This document shows positions 34,090-45,219 of a stretch of DNA of 64,000 bases, one piece after another. The number at the start of each line of letters is the position of its first letter. Within the stretch, counting starts at the first letter, position 1. The DNA lies in assembly GCF_000016425.1 (NCBI RefSeq), contig NC_009380.1:620001-684000 (forward strand), read 5' to 3'. The notes under the pieces were generated by a model. The model was not told the origin of the DNA. It ran no database searches and saw only the letters and a list, made by a program, of their open reading frames with translations. This DNA comes from Salinispora tropica CNB-440 (GTDB taxonomy: Bacteria > Actinomycetota > Actinomycetes > Mycobacteriales > Micromonosporaceae). A program made the position numbers and the translations under genes.

Positions 34090-34691
34090 TCAGTCTCGCC
34101 GGACGATCTGAATGATCGCACCGTCGCGCGATAGCGCCGCTAGTTCCTTCAGTCCTGTGATGGGCCAGTCGTGGAACTGCTTGTGCAGGGTCGCGAGGTC
34201 TCCTCGCCAGTCGTGGAGGTTCAGCACGACGCGTTGGGTCTGCTCCGTGTCGACCTTCCTGGACACCGCGCTCCACACTGCGCGCGCTGGCACGGGAGGA
34301 GTGGGTGCGTAGCAGTCGAAGACGTGTCCCTCACGAGGAAGTCAGGTGCGTTCTCCGGCCTTCCCGAATCTCCGGTCTCGCGTCGTGCGTCCGCGACCTC
34401 CTGCCTCGTGGGGTTCTGGTGAACCCGATACCCCTTGCCGGCGACCCTGTCGGCACATTCGTTTTCCAATTCCAGGGCACGCCGCTCCCGAGGCTTCTCA
34501 TTTGGCGGGATGCGGGTTCGACGCCCGGTAGGTGTCCCGCCGGCGACGCCGGTGGGACGCCTCGCCCACGGGGTTTCCCTGTCGGCGTCCGTGGAGACAG
34601 TTCCGCCCACGGTGGGGGTTGTCGGGGATGGGTCGCCGGTGGTGGTAGGGGTGGGGCTGGTCGGTGGGTGACCGCCAGCCCCTGTCAGTTT
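34090..34691 (-). pseudogene. CdiA-type tRNase toxin frame (locus 2), one-base deletion
   Basis: The -1 frame from the slip site runs through a Pro/Thr linker (RRPTGVAGGTPTGRRTRIPP) into ALELENECADRVAGKGY and APDFLV, then loses frame. The rest (PARAVWSAVSRKV, QTQRVVLNLHDWRGD, GAIIQIVRRD) continues in the neighbouring frame to 34090. Comparison with locus 1 (LIEGHVFDCY) places a missing base at GTG-AGG near 34340. The toxin is therefore inactive, while linker, slip site and stem-loop are intact. Confidence 0.8.
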
Positions 34692-34694
34692 CCC
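34653..34694 (-). promoter_or_regulatory. Predicted -1 programmed frameshift signal (locus 2)
   Basis: The upstream ORF ends G-GGA-AAC-TGA (heptamer 34688-34694). After a 5-nt spacer, GGGGCTGG (34675-34682, minus strand) pairs perfectly with CCAGCCCC (34653-34660) around a 14-nt loop. The geometry equals that of locus 1. The -1 frame is in phase with the toxin frame: codon edges 34691 and 34610 differ by 81 bases. Confidence 0.75.
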
Positions 34695-35209
34695 GGCGAC
34701 CCCAGCTGCCGGGCATGCGCGATCGCCGCTTCGACGGCCTGCCGGGCCCCGCCGGTGCGCTGCACGACCAGCACCAGGACCTGCTTAATGGCCTCCAGGG
34801 CCTGCAACAGCGGCCCGGGCTGCCCGCCCTGTAGGACCATGGCGACGAACTGCTGCGCCTCACCGACTCCGGTGATGGCCCCGGCCGCCGCGTCCCGGGC
34901 GGCGTCCACGGCACTCTGCACAGGCGCCAGCCCGGCGATCGTCTCCTGCGGGGTGGCCTCGTTCGGCACCGCAGCGGCGGCCGTCGTCGCCTCACCGATC
35001 GACCCAGCAAGTCTTCCCAGGCCGCCCTGGATGCCCGTGATCGCGTTGCGCACCCGTGCCACACCCGCCGCCACCGCAACGAAGCCCGCACCAGCAGCCC
35101 GCGACGCCGTCTCCTGCGCCTGACGGTCGGCGGCGGCCGACCCCTGCGCGCGTTCCACCCCGGCCATCAACGCACGGAGTTCACCGGTGATCTTCTCGAT
35201 CTGTGACAC
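34685..35209 (-). CDS. Helical Ala-rich carrier protein ending at the frameshift site
   Basis: A 174-residue protein (ATG 35209), almost wholly helical and Ala/Gly-rich: SQIEKITGELRALMAGVERA at the start, then repeated A-rich helices. It recalls WXG100-like or other secreted helical partners, but no family is certain. The end, GGARQAVEAAIAHARQLGSP followed by GN, resembles the end of the Hsp70-like ORF in locus 1 (RQAIEAAVAEARRLGSSGN). So two unrelated N-terminal modules share one C-terminal tail and one frameshift signal. Confidence 0.7.
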   Translation of the reverse strand: MSQIEKITGELRALMAGVERAQGSAAADRQAQETASRAAGAGFVAVAAGVARVRNAITGIQGGLGRLAGSIGEATTAAAAVPNEATPQETIAGLAPVQSAVDAARDAAAGAITGVGEAQQFVAMVLQGGQPGPLLQALEAIKQVLVLVVQRTGGARQAVEAAIAHARQLGSPGN

Positions 35210-35380
35210 GTGGCCGGCATCCCCTATCGATGAAAGTGGAAGTGCTCGACCGCTGAACCTACCGGTCTCCTCGCGAGGCCACTAGACACTGGGCGAGTCG
35301 GCACCGCAGGCGGCCAGTCGCATGAGCGGCTTCCGGTCCAGGTTCCAGCGCGTGTGGCGGGAGTGGATGCTACTGGCCTG

Positions 35381-35644
35381 TCAGCTGTCGCTGATACGCA
35401 ACTGAGGCATGTCGTAGAGGCTCGCCTCGGGGATAAGACGCATGACGGGCCCGCTAATCTCGATGATCAGCATTTCGGTGAGGAACTGGACTGTCGCGGC
35501 GAGCAGGTGACTGGTATAGCCGGTCGCGCTGTGCTCCTCGAGTCCGACGCTGACGTCGATGTGCGGCGCGATCCGGTCGTGGGCGTCGTCGTAGGCGAGG
35601 GTCTGGTGCCGCAGCGGCGAGTGAACCGGCCACGCATTGTCCAT
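35381..35644 (-). CDS. Small hypothetical protein
   Basis: An 87-residue protein (ATG 35644) with mixed alpha/beta pattern (YDDAHDRIAPHIDVSVGLEE, then MLIIEISGPVMRLIPEA). No family recognised. It lies just upstream of tRNA-Sec on the opposite strand. Coding potential is plausible but unproven. Confidence 0.4.
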   Translation of the reverse strand: MDNAWPVHSPLRHQTLAYDDAHDRIAPHIDVSVGLEEHSATGYTSHLLAATVQFLTEMLIIEISGPVMRLIPEASLYDMPQLRISDS

Positions 35645-35707
35645 CGGCTTGACCGTGCCCTGGGACCGCCAGTTTGACGGTGGGCGGGCTAGACTCCGTA
35701 CACATAT

Positions 35708-35803
35708 GGAGGCGTTTGAGTTCCTGGTGGTCTCCCCTGCCTTCAAAGCAGGTGGGCCTGGCTCAGCCTGGCCGGCGGGTTCGATTCCTGTCCGCCTCCG
35801 CCA
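35708..35803 (+). tRNA. selC: tRNA-Sec (anticodon TCA)
   Basis: A 96-nt tRNA with GGAGGCG/CGCCTCC acceptor, anticodon arm CCTGC-CTTCAAA-GCAGG (TCA), a long variable arm of about 20 nt, T-loop TTCGATT and an encoded CCA. The long extra arm and TCA anticodon identify the selenocysteine tRNA. It starts the selC-selD-selA-selB cluster. Confidence 0.95.
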
Positions 35804-35828
35804 AGGACGTCTACGGAGTGGTACATCG

Positions 35829-36838
35829 ATGGTTGCGGTGGCCGAGGAAATGTTGCGTCTGACTCGGTACGCCCGCGGCGGCGGTTGTGCGTGCAAGATC
35901 CCGCCGGGGGAACTGGAGGCCTCGCTGGGCGGTCTTCTCAGCCCGCTGACTGCACCGGCTCATGAGCTGCTCGTCGGTTTAGAGACTGGCGACGACGCTG
36001 CGGCGGTCCGGCTGTCCGGCGAGACCGCGATCATCGTGACCACCGATTTCTTCACACCGGTTGTTGACGATCCGTATGACTGGGGCCGGATCGCTGCCGC
36101 GAACGCCCTGTCTGACATCTACGCGATGGGCGGGGATCCGATCCTGGCCGTCAATCTGTTGGCTTGGCCACGTGATCTGCTGCCGATGTCGATTGCGAGT
36201 GAGGTGCTGCGCGGCGGCTACGACATCGCCTGTGCGGCGGGGTGTCATCTCGCCGGGGGGCACAGCATTGACGACGCCGAACCGAAGTACGGGATGGCGG
36301 TTACCGGGATCGGCGATGCCCGTCGGTTGTTACGCAACGACGCCGGACGGGCGGGGATGCCGTTGAGCCTGACCAAGCCGCTGGGCGTCGGCGTCCTGAA
36401 CTCGCGGCACAAGGCGACTGGTGAGGTCTTCCCGGCCGCTGTCGCCACGATGACCGCCCTCAACCGGGACGCCTCCCACGCAGCCCTGCGCGCCGGCGTG
36501 ACCTGCGCGACCGACGTAACCGGCTTTGGCCTGCTCGGGCATCTACACAAGCTCGCGCGCGCCAGCGGGGTGACGGCGGTCGTCGACGCGGCCGCGGTGC
36601 CGTACCTGGACGGCGCCCGGGAGGCCGTCCGGGACGGGTTTGTCAGCGGAGGTAGCCACCGCAACCTCGACTGGGTGCAGCCGCATACCCGTTGGGGCGC
36701 GGGTGTCACCGACTCGGAGCGGCTGCTGCTCGCTGACGCGCAGACCTCCGGTGGAATGCTAATTGCGGGGGAGATCCCCGGCGCCACGGTGATCGGTGAG
36801 CTGGTTCCCGCCGACGGCGAGCACACCCTGGTCGTCGG

Positions 36839-36842
<4 letters not shown>
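35829..36842 (+). CDS. selD: Selenide, water dikinase (selenophosphate synthase)
   Basis: A 337-residue protein from ATG 35829. The N-terminal active-site loop reads GGGCACKIPPGELE, with the essential Cys and Lys, followed by GDDAAAVRL (metal/ATP site). SelD makes selenophosphate from selenide and ATP, the selenium donor for SelA. Length is near the family norm (about 345). The active-site position is Cys, not Sec, so this protein is not itself a selenoprotein. It overlaps selA by four bases. Confidence 0.95.
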
Positions 36843-38124
<1,282 letters not shown>

Positions 38125-38134
<10 letters not shown>

Positions 38135-39939
38135 TCGCCACAGCCGGTCACGTCGACCACGGAAAGTCGACGCTGGTGCGGGCACTGACCGGCATGGAAC
38201 CCGACCGCTGGGCCGAGGAACGCCGCCGCGGCATGACCATCGACCTCGGGTTCGCCTGGACCACCCTCGACAACGAACACATGACCGCGTTCGTCGACGT
38301 GCCCGGCCACCAGCGCTTCGTGTCGAACATGCTGGCCGGCGTCGGGCCGGTCACCGCCGTCCTGTTCGTCGTCGCCGCCGACGAGGGCTGGCGACGGCAG
38401 TCGGCGGAGCATCTGGCGGCGCTGCAGGCCCTTGACGTGCGCCACGGCGTCCTCGCGGTCACCCGCTGCGACCTCGCCGACCCTGGCCCAGCCATCGAGC
38501 AGGCACACGAACGGCTACGCGACACCGGTCTGGCCGGAATGCCCGCGGTCGCAGTATCCGCGGCCTCCGGCCACGGCCTCGCCGCTCTGCGCACCGCGTT
38601 GCGCGAACTCACGCGGGCGCTTCCGGCGCCACGGACGGGTCCAGCGAGACTGTGGGTCGATCGATCCTTCACCGTACGGGGAAGCGGCACCGTGGTCACC
38701 GGAACACTCGGGTCCGGCACCATGGCGGTTGGCGACGAACTCGTACTCGAACCCGCAGGTCGACCCGTACGGATCCGCGGCCTGCAAAGTCTCAAGACCA
38801 AGGTCGAGCGAGCCAAGGCGGTGTCCCGGCTAGCGGTCAACCTACGCGGCCTCGGCGCCAACGAGGTCCGACGCGGGTACGCGCTGGTCCAGCCGGGCGC
38901 CTTCACGAGGGTCACCACCATGGACGTACGGCTGATAAGGCAAGCCGACAGGTTACCTACCCACCTCGTCCTGCATATCGGATCGGCGGCGGTGCCCGTA
39001 CGCCTGAGAAAACTCGGACCACACGCCGCCCGCCTCGCCCTGACCACCGCGCTACCGCTACACGTGGGCGAGCGAGGCCTGCTGCGCGACCCAGGCGCCC
39101 AGCACATCGTCGCCGGCATCGTCGTTCTCGACACCATGCCCCCGCAACTCCACGCCCGAGGCGACGCCAGACGCCGGGCCACACAACTGACGGGCATGAG
39201 CGATCGGCCCGACGCGGTTGCTGACATCGCCCGTCGAGGGGCTGTCAGGCGCGAAGCGCTCGTCACCGCAGGAGTTCTAGCCTACGAAACCGAGGTGCCG
39301 GCAGACGTCGTCGCCGTAGGCGAGTGGCTGGTCGCCCCAACCCTCTGGAAGACCTGGGTGTCCGCGTTGAGCGCAGCTGTCGACGAGTGGGCGGCGGCGA
39401 ACCCGCTCTCACCCGGCCTTGCGCCGGAGGCGGCTGCCGGGCGGGCCGGCATCCCCGACCTCCGGCTGATCGGAGCGCTGATGGCCGACGCGGGGCTCGT
39501 GCTCGGCAGCGGCGCCATGCGCCGCAAGGATGCCAAGATCCGGTTCCCCGAACCAGTGCGCCGCGCACTCGACGAGATTCGCGCACGACTGCGTGAAGAC
39601 CCGTTCGCCGCCCCCAGCGCCGAGGAACTCGCACGACACCGGTTGTCCCGGCAGCACCTGGCCGCCGCGGTCAACGCGGGTCTGCTGTGCCGTATCGCAC
39701 CCGATGTATACCTGCTACCCGACGCGCCGACCGAGGCGGCGCGCCGACTCGCGGGCATCGATCAGCCATTCACTGTCAGCCAGGCCCGCATCGCATGGGG
39801 CACCAGCCGCCGCGTCGCGGTACCGCTTCTCGAGTACCTCGACAATCAGGGCGCCACCCGACGCACGGGCAACACACATCGGTTGTTGACTTTCCGTACT
39901 GTAGCTGGGCCTTCCCTCCCTGAGCCTCAATACCACTGA
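38125..39939 (+). CDS. selB: Selenocysteine-specific elongation factor
   Basis: A 604-residue GTPase from ATG 38125. GTP motifs: TAGHVDHGKSTLVRAL (G1), FVDVPGHQRFV (G3), TRCD (G4). The EF-Tu-like domains are followed by winged helices (ARHRLSRQHLAAAVNAG; VSQARIAWGTSRRVAV) that bind SECIS RNA. SelB delivers Sec-tRNA to UGA codons. The complete pathway implies that the genome encodes at least one selenoprotein, but none is in this window. Confidence 0.95.
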
Positions 39940-40087
39940 CGATGGGGACCACCCACTACCGCCTCTGCCACTACCCGAGAGCCGGGGTGCCCGAGTGCTC
40001 GACATGGACGATGTCGCCCTGTGCCAGCATCGCCGTTACGTCACCGTCCTGATCGACGGTCATCCGCCAGCGGCCGGAGGGACTAGA

Positions 40088-41456
40088 TTTCCGTGTTTGA
40101 CCTGGGTGTGGTCCGTTGGACAGGACGTTGATCCTGTCCGGGAAGGACCACGTCATGGCAGACAAGAAGAACGCTGTTCAGCTTCCGCAGCCGACGGCGG
40201 CGGAGGTGGAGTTCGCGCAGCAGCTGGTCGAGCGGGCCAGGGCCGATGGAGTGTCGTTGGTCGGGCCGGGTGGGCTCCTCGCGGGGATCACCCGCACGGT
40301 CCTTGGATCAGCGCTCGACGCCGAACTGGATGCTCACCTCGACACCGTCGGTGTCGACGAGGCGACCGGCCGGCGGACCAACATCCGCAACGGGCACGGA
40401 GTCAAGACGGTGCAGACCGAGGTCGGGCCGGTGCGGATCCAGATTCCTCGGGATCGGGCGGGGTCGTTCGCCCCGCGGATCGTCTCGAAGCATGCCCGCA
40501 GGTTGGACGGGTTCAACGAGGCGATCCTGTCGCTGTATGCGAAAGGGTTGACGACCGGGGAGATCTCCGCGCATCTGGCGGATGTGTATGACGCCGAGGT
40601 GTCTCGGGAGTTGATCAGCCGGGTCACCGACAGTGTCCTGGACGAGATGGAAGCGTGGCGGCAGCGGCCTCTGGACCGGGTGTATCCGGTGGTGTTCATC
40701 GACGCCCTCGTCATGAAGATCCGGCAGGGGCAGGTCGCGAACCGGCCCGTCTACGTGGTGGTCGGGATCAGCCTCGACGGGGAACGTGACGTGCTGGGCA
40801 TGTGGGCCGGGACCGGCGGGGAAGGAGCCAAGCAGTGGGCCGGCTACCTCACCGAACTGCGCAACCGTGGGGTGAAGGACGTGTTCATGGTCTGCTCCGA
40901 CGGGTTGAAAGGCATGACCGACGCGATCGAACACGTGTGGCCGCAGGCCGTGCACCAGCAGTGCGTCGTGCACCTGGTCCGGGCCAGCCTGCGTGGCACG
41001 AATCGCCAGGACTGGCAGAAGATCACCCCGGCGTTGCGGGAGATCTACACCGCCCCCACGGTCGCGGCCGCCGAGGCCCGGTTCGAGGAGTTCGCCACGC
41101 AGTTCGGTGACCAGTACCCTGCCGTGATCCGGCTGTGGCGGACCTCGTGGCCGCAGTTCGTGCCGTTCCTGGACTACGACCATGAGGTCCGCAAGGTCCT
41201 CTGCACCACCACCATCATCGAAAGCCTCAACGCCCGGTTCCGGCAGGCCGCCCGCCGGCGCGGGCACTTCCCGACCGAGCAAGCAGGCCGCGATGAAGGT
41301 CCTCTACCTCGTCGTCCAGCAGAAACACCGGGGCGGTGGGAGCATCACCGGCCGGGTCTACGGTTGGGCCAAGGCCCTCAACGCCCTGATCCTCGCCTAC
41401 GGCGACCGGATCACCATCTAACCGCATCGATCACATCCAGCGGTCAAACACGGAAA
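40088..41456 (+). mobile_element. IS256-type insertion sequence
   Basis: Terminal inverted repeats TTTCCGTGTTTGACC (40088-40102) and GGTCAAACACGGAAA (41442-41456) are perfect and bound a single transposase frame. No 8-bp target duplication is evident, suggesting later change at one end. Confidence 0.85.
40155..41421 (+). pseudogene. IS256/Mutator-family transposase, 4-bp insertion
   Basis: From ATG 40155 the protein shows the Mutator plan: VEFAQQLVERARADG, YPVVFIDALVMKIRQG (first Asp), MVCSDGLKGMTDAI (second Asp), CVVHLVRASLR. Near 41279-41284, GAGCAAGCAGGCC holds four extra bases relative to the expected GAG-CAG-GCC. The end (MKVLYLVVQQKHRGGGSITG) is in another frame up to 41421. It is probably inactive. 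Confidence 0.85.
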
Positions 41457-41459
41457 ACG

Positions 41460-41828
41460 CCACACTCCCGCCTGCTCGGCGAACTGCTGGGCGGACTCGA
41501 CCTTCACCAGGACGATCGGGGTCCGGCTGGCTGGAGTTCCTGCGGTTGCTGACCGTCCGCGGCCTGTCTGGGGTCCGCCTGGTCATCTCCGACGCTCACG
41601 CCGGACTCGTGGCCACGATCGAAGCGACGCTCCCCGCCGTTGCCGAACACCTCGACGCCGCCCGCGACGACGTGCTTGCCCTCACCGGGTTCCCCGGCGA
41701 GGTCTGGCGCCAGATCTGGTCGACCGGGGGCGATCATCCGCCTCGTCGGCGCGGTCCTGGCCGAGCAGGCCGACGACACCACCCAACACGACACCGAACA
41801 GACCGACTCGGCACCGATCGCCGCATAG
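41460..41828 (+). pseudogene. Second IS256/Mutator transposase fragment
   Basis: Fragments in shifting frames: RGLSGVRLVISDAHAGLVAT then IEATLPAVAEHLDAARDDVL, FPGEVWRQIWST, and IIRLVGAVLAEQADD. The order matches a Mutator transposase with large internal deletions. It abuts the right end of the IS256 element and is a separate, older insertion. Confidence 0.7.
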
Positions 41829-41961
41829 CATCAGACCGGATCCCGCGATGCCCGTCTCCTACACCACCAGCGCGGACGTGACCTGTGTGGCAGGACAACC
41901 TGGCTGGTCGGTAGGACCGGGACATTGACCATGCGCGTTGGCGGTCGAAAGGAGATGGGGG

Positions 41962-42345
41962 ATGGAGCGGGTATACGGCATCGGAGGTTACTTCTTTCGG
42001 GCACGAGACCCAGAAGGGCTGAGCCGATGGTATCGGGACAATTTGGGCGTCGTTGCGGAGGACCTTGACGGCTACTGGTTCCAGCAGGGTGGTCCGACCG
42101 TATTCGCGCCGTTTCCCGAGCACACGGACTACTTCGGATCGTCGGGGCAGAAGACCATGCTGAACTTTCGGGTGGTAGACCTCGACGCAATGTTGGCCCA
42201 GCTTAGGGCCGGGGGCGCCGAGGTGGACCACCGCGTCGAGACCGACGACAACGGGCGGTTCGGCTGGGCCATCGATCCCGAGGGCAACCGCTTCGAGTTG
42301 TGGGAACCTGCCGACGGTGTCGCCGATCCGGTCACCCCGGCGTAG
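41962..42345 (+). CDS. VOC-superfamily (glyoxalase-like) protein
   Basis: A 127-residue protein from ATG 41962 behind AAAGGAG. The two beta-alpha-beta modules of the VOC fold are visible: GIGGYFFRARDPEGLSRWYR then NLGVVAED, and NFRVVDLDAMLAQLRAGGAE ending in GWAIDPEGNRFELWEP (metal-binding Glu). VOC proteins include glyoxalases and self-resistance proteins that bind bleomycin-type drugs. Given the nearby enediyne cluster, a resistance role is possible but only a guess. Confidence 0.8.
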   Translation: MERVYGIGGYFFRARDPEGLSRWYRDNLGVVAEDLDGYWFQQGGPTVFAPFPEHTDYFGSSGQKTMLNFRVVDLDAMLAQLRAGGAEVDHRVETDDNGRFGWAIDPEGNRFELWEPADGVADPVTPA

Positions 42346-42475
42346 CGGACACGCGTCAGGAGCCACCCGAGGCACTGCGTCACCTCTGTGTATCTGTCAG
42401 AGTAGTCGCCAAAGGTCCCCTCGTGGACCAGTCTCTCCGGGACGGACCGGCGCGACGGGGCCTGGTGCTAGATAC

Positions 42476-43054
42476 TCATGACGCTCGCCGTCTGTGCGTC
42501 GTCCCCCACCGGCCGGTGAAGGCGATCTCCGCCAAGGGCAGCCGGGGGCGGGGCGGGAGAGCGCAGGAGATATCGGCGGTTGCGCGGCCGACGGCAAGGA
42601 TCACAAACGGCTCGAAGTCTGCCGGCACCTCGAACGCCGCCATCAGCGGGCGGCGGCGGAATCCGCCTAGCTGCGCAATGCGCCAGCCGGTGGCCCGGGC
42701 CTGCACGCTGAGCCGGGCCACCGCGAGACCAAGCTCGTATTCGGTGCCGTCCAACGGCCCGCCTTCAACGCTACGAGTCTGGCGTAGAGCCAAGATCAGC
42801 GTCCCGGCGCCACGGGCGGTCGTCCGGTTGGTCGGCGTCAACGCTCGGTGCAACTCGTGGAAGGTGCGGTCGCCCTTGCGTCCCACCAAAAAACGCCAGG
42901 GCTGCCGGTTCCACCGCGAGGTGGTCCACCGGGCCGCCTCGAGTAGTCCGGCCACCCGGGTCCAGGGCAACGCCGACCCGTCGAAGATCTGAGTGTTGGC
43001 CGCTGGTGTGAGCAGCGGGTGCACGATGTCGGTCGCAACCGAAAGCCCAGCCAT
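42476..43054 (-). CDS. Nitroreductase-family flavoprotein
   Basis: A 192-residue protein (ATG 43054, GGAGGGG upstream). Family features: EAARWTTSRWNRQPWRFLVG near the N-terminus (FMN-binding Arg/Ser/Asn region) and a late glycine-rich turn ILAVGRAT. Nitroreductases use FMN and NAD(P)H. It lies between the IS region and the enediyne cluster, on the opposite strand. A link to either is not shown. Confidence 0.75.
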   Translation of the reverse strand: MAGLSVATDIVHPLLTPAANTQIFDGSALPWTRVAGLLEAARWTTSRWNRQPWRFLVGRKGDRTFHELHRALTPTNRTTARGAGTLILALRQTRSVEGGPLDGTEYELGLAVARLSVQARATGWRIAQLGGFRRRPLMAAFEVPADFEPFVILAVGRATADISCALPPRPRLPLAEIAFTGRWGTTHRRRAS

Positions 43055-43303
43055 CCCTTGGATCCCCTCCCGCGGCCGACGCTCGCCGGCTTCCGCTTCG
43101 CGCAATTCAATGGCATAGGCCCTAGCCGCTCTACCTAAATCTTGCTGAACCGTTCTTAATCAATGAAGTCGGCGTTGTCGGACCGGAAGCAGCAGGTGTC
43201 AGCAAGATTCAAGAAGCTGGCATCCCCCTGCCCCTGTACGACTTGATCGTCGTGTCCAACGCGGATCAGTAAGTCGGTACACGTGCGACCCAGGAGGTTC
43301 GAG
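43055..43303. other. Intergenic with a possible gene-end fragment
   Basis: About 250 bases. Between about 43136 and 43273 one frame reads coding-like (EVGVVGPEAAGVSKIQEAG then LYDLIVVSNADQ-stop) but has no start, so it may be the tail of a deleted gene. The rest should hold the promoter for the leader ORF at 43304. Confidence 0.35.
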
Positions 43304-43372
43304 GTGCAGTTCTATGCGACGCTTTCTTGCCGGTCCGATGGGCCGTCCCGCTGTGACCGGCCCGTGTCGTGA
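43304..43372 (+). CDS. 22-residue leader ORF coupled to the beta-propeller gene
   Basis: GTG 43304 sits six bases behind a perfect AGGAGG (43292-43297). It encodes a 22-residue peptide with two Cys and four Arg. Its TGA overlaps the GTG start of the next gene (GTGA), so the strong binding site here drives the larger gene by coupling. Leader peptides of this type can act in attenuation. Two other cluster genes have the same arrangement. Confidence 0.5.
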   Translation: MQFYATLSCRSDGPSRCDRPVS

Positions 43373-45141
43373 AGCGGATTGCTGGGGGTGGAGGCATCGC
43401 TGGGGCGGGGGTAAAGGGATTCCGTCTACGACGACTCGCCGCCGATCCGAACGGTTCCGGGGACGGTGCCATAGCGCCCGACGGAACCAGATTCGTCGCT
43501 TCGTCGAAACGCAACGGCTCCGTCAATCTTTGGTTTTTCGACCTGAGCTCGGGGAAATGGCAGCAGGGAACGTGGGGAACCGGTGACGATATAGAGGCGC
43601 AGTGGTCGCCGGACGGCCGGCAGCTGACGTTCACCTCATCTCGCGGCGGTCACAAGGCGATCTGGTTGTACCGGCTGAGCGACGGACAAGTCCGGCAGCT
43701 GACGTCAGCCGACCACGAGGAGGAGTACCCCTCGTGGTCACCGGACGGAAGCACGGTCGCCTTCGTCGGCGGCTCGTGGGGCCGCCGGCACTTTCTGGTG
43801 GTGCCCGCTACCGGCGGCACGCCTCGCCCGGTGACCACCAACCCGGGACGCGCCGGCGCCTGTTCATGGGCACCGGACGGGCGATGGCTTGTCTGCCACT
43901 CGTACGACACCGGTGCAGGCGCAGTGTGGCTGCTCGATAGCCAGACCGCAGAGGCAATCCAGGTCACCGACGGCTCGTCGTGGGACTACAAGCCCACCAT
44001 CTGCCCAACCCGGCCGGCGGTCGCCTTCTCGCGAAGCAACGAGGGGCGGTCCGTCATCTGGGTTCAACGCCTCGGCGACGGCACCGGCGGCCCGCTTGTC
44101 GTCACCGGTGCGGACGATCGCTGGCCCACCTGGACGCGAGACGGAAACCACCTCTTCTTCCACCGGCTGGTAGACGAGGGGGCAGGCATCGCGGTGTGGG
44201 ACCGCAGAACGAGAGTCGTACGGGACCTCGTGCCGGCAGAGCACAAGCCCCGCTACGCGTCCTTCGCTCCGGACGGACGCCGGATCGTTTACGGCACTGA
44301 GGCCGGCGGCCGATCCAGGTTGCGGATTCTGAACCTGGACACCGGGACTTCCCAGCCCCTACCAGCTGGCGAGGCCGCCTTCCCGACCTGGTCCCCGGAC
44401 GGTCGGACGATCGCATGCACGGTTCGTCCCGACCCCAGCTCTCGATGGGAGATCGCGACTGTTGATGTGTCCAGTGGGCAGGTGCAGCTCTGGACAACCG
44501 GCCGTACCGACCTGCGGGGACTCCACGCGCCCGTCTCCTTCGCACCTGACGGGCGGCGCCTGGTGTTCCGCAGCGAGACGGAACCGTTCGAAGCAAACCT
44601 GCTCGTCCTGGATCTCAACAGCGGCCGGTTCACCAACCTCACCGAGGACAGCTGGTGGGACGAGGCACCGTCGTTTTCCCCCGACGGGCGGAGCGTCATC
44701 TTCATGTCCACCCGCGGTGGTGACTGGACATGGGGCTTCTACCGCATCGACCTGGACAGCAAGGAGATCGTGACGGTCGCGGGCCCGGACTACATCGAGC
44801 GCAACAATCCACAACTTACCGTCGATGGTCGGGTCCTGTCGACGATGGTCGCCTCGAAGGTCGAAGAACTGTACGAACAGTTGCCCGATGGTGCCGGGCG
44901 TGTCGTGACGGAGGCAGGACCGGCAGTCCGCTATCCCGTGCCGTCTGCCGACGGTGAACAGGTCGTCTTCACCCGTACCCGGACGACCGTCGAGTACTGG
45001 CTCGCGGAAAACGTCTGGGCCGCCGACTCGCCTCTCGCCCCACTCGCACGACCCTTGGTCGCCGAAGCCGGGACGCCGCAGGTCATCGACCAGCCACCGC
45101 TCGGCCCGGTACGTAGCCCCGTCGATACCCGACGCAGATGA
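43369..45141 (+). CDS. TolB/WD40-like beta-propeller protein
   Basis: A 590-residue protein from GTG 43369. At least ten repeats of the type P-x-WSPDG-x-x-x-x-F (AQWSPDGRQLTF, PSWSPDGSTVAF, PTWSPDGRTIAC, FSPDGRSVIFM) give a TolB-like propeller. No signal peptide or peptidase domain is visible. Propellers of this kind bind proteins or small ligands. It is the first large gene of the co-directional enediyne-type operon; it might be a self-binding or scaffolding protein, which is inference. Confidence 0.78.
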   Translation: MKRIAGGGGIAGAGVKGFRLRRLAADPNGSGDGAIAPDGTRFVASSKRNGSVNLWFFDLSSGKWQQGTWGTGDDIEAQWSPDGRQLTFTSSRGGHKAIWLYRLSDGQVRQLTSADHEEEYPSWSPDGSTVAFVGGSWGRRHFLVVPATGGTPRPVTTNPGRAGACSWAPDGRWLVCHSYDTGAGAVWLLDSQTAEAIQVTDGSSWDYKPTICPTRPAVAFSRSNEGRSVIWVQRLGDGTGGPLVVTGADDRWPTWTRDGNHLFFHRLVDEGAGIAVWDRRTRVVRDLVPAEHKPRYASFAPDGRRIVYGTEAGGRSRLRILNLDTGTSQPLPAGEAAFPTWSPDGRTIACTVRPDPSSRWEIATVDVSSGQVQLWTTGRTDLRGLHAPVSFAPDGRRLVFRSETEPFEANLLVLDLNSGRFTNLTEDSWWDEAPSFSPDGRSVIFMSTRGGDWTWGFYRIDLDSKEIVTVAGPDYIERNNPQLTVDGRVLSTMVASKVEELYEQLPDGAGRVVTEAGPAVRYPVPSADGEQVVFTRTRTTVEYWLAENVWAADSPLAPLARPLVAEAGTPQVIDQPPLGPVRSPVDTRRR

Positions 45142-45219
45142 CGGATGTGACTCGCCCCATCCGGTCGGATGGGCATCAAACGACGTTGCCAGGCATATCG
45201 CCTACCGGAGGAGCAGACA

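Noticed and set aside
43370..43372. TGA of the 22-residue leader read as selenocysteine
   Set aside because: No SECIS-like hairpin with the expected geometry follows, and the extended frame has no recognisable product; GTGA coupling explains the site.
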